Positions 60,790 through 63,677 of a stretch of 63,677 bases of DNA are shown piece by piece. A model generated the notes under the pieces. That model was given only the letters and a program-made list of their open reading frames with translations. It was not told the DNA's origin and did no database searches. The stretch is from Cellvibrionaceae bacterium (lineage in GTDB: Bacteria > Pseudomonadota > Gammaproteobacteria > Pseudomonadales > Cellvibrionaceae), in the NCBI GenBank assembly GCA_002707785.1, contig PANW01000033.1:22027-85703 (forward strand), given 5' to 3'. The position numbers and the translations under genes were made by a program. Within the stretch, counting starts at the first letter, position 1. Each line of letters opens with the position of its first letter.

Positions 60790-61920
60790 CTAGGTTTGTA
60801 GATCGAATTCGGTATCTGCGACTGGGCGACCATTAATAAGGATTTCTAAACGCTGAATACCGCTGTAGTAGCGACGCGTTGTTATGGCTTTGATTTTGTG
60901 GGCTTTACTGAGGGTGAGCTGGCAGTGGGGCGCCAATTTTAGTTTCTTCCATTTGAACACCTTAGCATTTTGTTTGCCATTAGCCTTGAGGAAGTGGATA
61001 GCGTAGTCAATCACCAGAGATTGTTCTTCATCGCTGTCTGACACTATGTCAAAGTCGAATTCTAGTGCCTCGCCAAGCTTAATCTCTGGATGGCGCGCGG
61101 ACAGTTTAGCATCCTTTAACCGCGGCTCAGGGGTGAATCCCAGCAGCTTAAATACCTCAGGATGACCGGCTTTGACTAAGGTTCTTGTAGCATGTTTTAT
61201 AACCCACTTGACCTCATCACTCGCGGAGCTTAGCCAACTTTGACACAGATCGATCACCGTAGCTGGATGGTCTTTACTGATGTCGTTGAGATGATTGGCG
61301 ACAGAGCGTCTGACGTAGAGGCTTTCGTCATTCTTTAGAGTGTCGAGCCAGGTTATGTTGTCGCTAGGGTCCTTAATATAGGGTTTTAGCTGAATGCCCC
61401 ACGGAAGCCGTGGGCGGGTGCCTTCCGAGACCAACCGTCGCACATGTTCACAATCGTCCTTGGCCCACTGTTGGAAAGTTGTTTGGCACAAAGATGGGTG
61501 GCGAAGTATAAACGGTCGGATGGCAAATTCAGCCGAGAACAAAGCGGTGAGTCTTCGCAAGGTTTCTAGGGCGATTTCAGGATGGTCTAGGCCGTGTTCG
61601 CCGATGTAGTCGATCAGTGGCCAAGCCGCAAACCCTCTAAGCGGATCGTTATCTTGGCCGCGATCCCAAACCTCAGGCAAGGCTTCGAGCAATCGCGCCG
61701 ATTGCCTAAAATCAGCGGGTAAAAATTGGTGTAGCGTGTCAATAACATGCAGTACCCGTTGTTTGAGCTCTAAGGCCTCAAGAGGCGCGACTGCGTGCTC
61801 AATGAAGGTCTTAGGTTGAAACTCGAAACCGTCGACTCGCTTGCTATCGGCAAGTGCCGATAGGGCCGAGGCGATTCGGCGAACGGCATTGTGACCAAGG
61901 CCGTCTTTCATTGCTTCCAT
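60790..61920 (-). CDS. DNA alkylation repair protein, AlkC/AlkD type with C-terminal Ig-like domain
   Basis: A 376-residue protein. Residues 1-265 are HEAT-like helical repeats (FAAWPLIDYIGEHG, ALETLRRLTALFSAEFAIRPFILRHP, SLYVRRSVANHLNDISKDHP, WVIKHATRTLVKAGH), as in the AlkC/AlkD family of DNA glycosylases that excise alkylated bases. Residues about 270-376 form a beta-rich domain (ALEFDFDIVSDSDEEQSLVIDYAIHFLKANG), matching the Ig-like extension known from some AlkC proteins. The enzyme probably removes 3-methyladenine or similar lesions. Single gene; no Ada-type regulator adjoins it. Confidence 0.85.
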   Translation of the reverse strand: MEAMKDGLGHNAVRRIASALSALADSKRVDGFEFQPKTFIEHAVAPLEALELKQRVLHVIDTLHQFLPADFRQSARLLEALPEVWDRGQDNDPLRGFAAWPLIDYIGEHGLDHPEIALETLRRLTALFSAEFAIRPFILRHPSLCQTTFQQWAKDDCEHVRRLVSEGTRPRLPWGIQLKPYIKDPSDNITWLDTLKNDESLYVRRSVANHLNDISKDHPATVIDLCQSWLSSASDEVKWVIKHATRTLVKAGHPEVFKLLGFTPEPRLKDAKLSARHPEIKLGEALEFDFDIVSDSDEEQSLVIDYAIHFLKANGKQNAKVFKWKKLKLAPHCQLTLSKAHKIKAITTRRYYSGIQRLEILINGRPVADTEFDLQT

Positions 61921-62330
61921 GGTGTAGATCCTAATTGTGGGGTATGACCAACGATATCTCTAATCGTAGAAGTGTGGCAGCGAAGGCAAACTGGTTACAA
62001 GGTCGTTAAAGAAACACGCTGTTTGATTTCTCTTGTATGTCGGGAACGACCGAGCCTGTGGGCTGCTAGTATTGAGGGCTATGCTAGCACTTTCTACTGA
62101 CAGGAAATGACAGTAGTGGAAGGAGATTTTCGGTGAGCGTCTACGGGAGGTCTCAATAGTGTGAATAGTCAGCTATCACAAAAAGTGATGTTTGAGCGGT
62201 TGAACTACGGCTATCTAGACCTCATATGTCATGTAACTTACCTATAGGTTAGGTCACAATAGCTTCGAACTTACACAAAATAGCTTGAGCGCTGTTGCTC
62301 GGGCATTAAACAATAGCTTGGAGAGAGAGC
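61921..62330. other. 410-base divergent promoter region
   Basis: No credible gene. It separates the alkylation repair gene from the dehydrogenase gene at 62331. A perfect 10-bp palindrome, ACCTATAGGT (62240-62249), lies 81 bases before the dehydrogenase ATG with TAACTT and TAGGTCA around it, and may bind a TetR- or MarR-like regulator. Confidence 0.45.
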
Positions 62331-63461
62331 ATGGAAACTGGTTTACAAATGCAGTCCACTTTGGACGAGAGCGGCACCTTAAAAGTAGCTTTGGTGCAGG
62401 TCGATATTCCCGCACCGGCTGATCACGAAGTGGTTGTGCGGATTGAGGCAGCACCGATTAACCCATCTGATCTAGGTGTGGTATTTGGTCCTGCAGACAT
62501 AAACTCTGCCACTACAGAGGGCACTGGCGCTAATGTGGCCTTATCTGCTCCAGTTTATCCGCAGTTTTTGCCTCGCTTTAAAGCGCGTATCGGGCAAGCT
62601 TTGACCGTTGGTAATGAAGGCGCAGGTGTTGTCGTCGCCGCGGGCAAAAGCCCTGAAGCTCAAGCACTGGTTGGCAAAACCGTCGGTGTGTTTGGTGGCG
62701 CTATGTACGCTCAGTACAAAACCGTACCAGCCATGATGTGCCTACCGTTGCAAGACGGCACTACGCCAAAAGAGGGGGCTTCCTGCTTCGTAAACCCGCT
62801 GACTTCATTGGGTATGGTGGAAACCATGCGTATGGAAGGCCACAAAGCCTTGGTTCACACCGCTGCGGCGTCAAATCTAGGCCAAATGCTGAACAAGATT
62901 TGCATGGCCGACGGCGTTGAATTGGTCAATATCGTACGTAAAAAAGAGCAGGCTGATTTGTTGAAAGGCCTTGGCGCAAAATACGTTTGCAACAGCAGTG
63001 ACGACAACTTTATGGCTGAGTTGACCGATGCCATTCACGCAACGGGTGCAACTCTAGCATTTGACGCCACCGGTGGCGGCGAGCTAGCTAACCAGATTTT
63101 GACGGCGATGGAGCAGGCGCAGGCGCGCACCCCATCTGATTACAGCATCTATGGTTCAACCACTCACAAGCAGGTCTACCTGTACGGCGGTCTCGATCTT
63201 ACTCCAACTACGCTGAATCGTACTTATGGTATGGCATGGGGTGTAGGTGGTTGGTTGTTGCCGCTGTTCTTGGCAAAAGTTGGTATGGAAAAGGCGGGTG
63301 AATTGCGTGCTCGCGTTGCTCGCGAACTGAAGACAACTTTTGCGAGTAACTACACTCAAGAATTGTCTTTTGAAGAAATGTTGACCGCCGATGTGGCCAA
63401 GCAATACAACGCGAAGACTACCGGTGAAAAGTACCTGTTGTGCCCGCAGAAAGATCTGTAA
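62331..63461 (+). CDS. Zinc-binding medium-chain dehydrogenase, quinone-reductase-like
   Basis: A 376-residue oxidoreductase. The N-terminal GroES-like domain has EVVVRIEAAPINPSDLGVV, typical of quinone oxidoreductases. NEGAGVVVAAGKSPEAQALVGKTVGVFGGAMYAQY follows, and the nucleotide fold contains VHTAAASNLGQMLNKICMADGVELVNIVRK. The residues expected for a catalytic zinc are absent, so it likely acts without zinc, with NADPH. An insertion around residues 60-80 is longer than in classic Qor. AGAGAGAG before the ATG is the ribosome site. A strong terminator follows. The substrate is unknown. Confidence 0.88.
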   Translation: METGLQMQSTLDESGTLKVALVQVDIPAPADHEVVVRIEAAPINPSDLGVVFGPADINSATTEGTGANVALSAPVYPQFLPRFKARIGQALTVGNEGAGVVVAAGKSPEAQALVGKTVGVFGGAMYAQYKTVPAMMCLPLQDGTTPKEGASCFVNPLTSLGMVETMRMEGHKALVHTAAASNLGQMLNKICMADGVELVNIVRKKEQADLLKGLGAKYVCNSSDDNFMAELTDAIHATGATLAFDATGGGELANQILTAMEQAQARTPSDYSIYGSTTHKQVYLYGGLDLTPTTLNRTYGMAWGVGGWLLPLFLAKVGMEKAGELRARVARELKTTFASNYTQELSFEEMLTADVAKQYNAKTTGEKYLLCPQKDL

Positions 63462-63494
63462 GCCTGAATTTCAGGCATAGGCTGTTCTGAGTAG

Positions 63495-63528
63495 AGCCTC
63501 CACGTCTCATCGGTGTGGAGGCTTTTTT
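63495..63528 (+). terminator. Strong Rho-independent terminator
   Basis: AGCCTCCAC (63495-63503) pairs with GTGGAGGCT (63515-63523), followed immediately by TTTTT. It lies 34 bases after the dehydrogenase stop. It is the clearest intrinsic terminator of the window. Confidence 0.9.
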
Positions 63529-63596
63529 GTATCTGGAATTTTCAGTGGCTCTGGGTGATTTTTACAATCATCAGTAGGCGGTGTTGTGAGAGTGAC

Positions 63597-63677
63597 CTAA
63601 CGGGTGCGAAGATTGTCGACCAGTACCATCGCCCCTGTTTTGAGCTTTTTAATGTCATCCGCGGAGGAGAGCTTCGC
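63597..63677 (-). CDS. C-terminal end of an unknown protein (cut by window edge)
   Basis: The last 26 codons of a minus-strand gene are inside the window, ending at the TAG that is the complement of 63597-63599. The visible end reads DDIKKLKTGAMVLVDNLRTR. This is too short to name a family. Confidence 0.5.
   Translation of the reverse strand, partial: AKLSSADDIKKLKTGAMVLVDNLRTR

Overview
The window looks like chromosomal DNA of an aerobic, probably marine gammaproteobacterium. Three large TonB-dependent receptors of the kind common in Cellvibrionales and Spongiibacteraceae-like bacteria, a ycjX-ycjF pair, a thioredoxin 2, a FrmA/FrmB formaldehyde pathway, a BarA-like hybrid kinase and an ergothioneine locus all fit. 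The order-level placement is inference. No rRNA, tRNA, CRISPR array, prophage or intact insertion sequence was seen. Coding density is high and strands alternate often, so there are many short transcription units.

1-9 kb: the start of a probable malonyl-CoA decarboxylase; a LysR regulator divergent from a glutathione-dependent formaldehyde pathway (frmA, frmB); a MITE-like inverted-repeat element; a HipB/HipA-type toxin-antitoxin pair; a UvrD/Rep-family helicase; an AraC regulator. 9-23 kb: a TonB receptor divergent from a hotdog-fold protein; a nitronate monooxygenase; then a FecI sigma, FecR and STN-receptor surface-signalling operon divergent from a second receptor that is its close paralogue but lacks the STN domain, followed by an unusual NRAMP-family membrane protein and a zinc alcohol dehydrogenase. 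23-31 kb: nitroreductase, arylamine N-acetyltransferase, a small membrane protein, an EamA transporter with a Crp-like regulator, and ackA-pta. 31-41 kb: a PhzF-like gene, a broken egtD and an intact egtB, a RidA protein with a signal peptide, ycjX-ycjF, trxC, a glutathione-transferase-like protein, MscS and a flavin-reductase-like protein.

41-49 kb: a tightly overlapping signalling operon made of a 1621-residue hybrid kinase, a two-part response regulator, a REC-HD-GYP protein predicted to degrade cyclic di-GMP, and a small exported PstS-like binding protein. 49-57 kb: an AraC regulator, then an Rhs island. The island holds a full 1359-residue Rhs protein with its immunity gene, and beside it a displaced Rhs tip with a second immunity gene plus further Rhs remnants. 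The displaced tip shares about 0.63 kb of near-identical sequence with the main gene, but its frame is shifted by two extra copies of an 8-bp unit. 57-63.7 kb: a three-gene operon (CheX-like, REC plus CheX-like, membrane-anchored coiled coil) whose first gene seems to be interrupted by an in-frame TGA; a glutathione transferase; an AlkC/AlkD-type DNA alkylation repair protein; a medium-chain dehydrogenase; and the last codons of one more gene.

The best candidates for something undescribed are the Rhs tip-switching arrangement with its 8-bp repeat, the CheX/REC-CheX/coiled-coil operon, and the paired receptors with and without a signalling domain. All functions are read from sequence alone; no database search was run.
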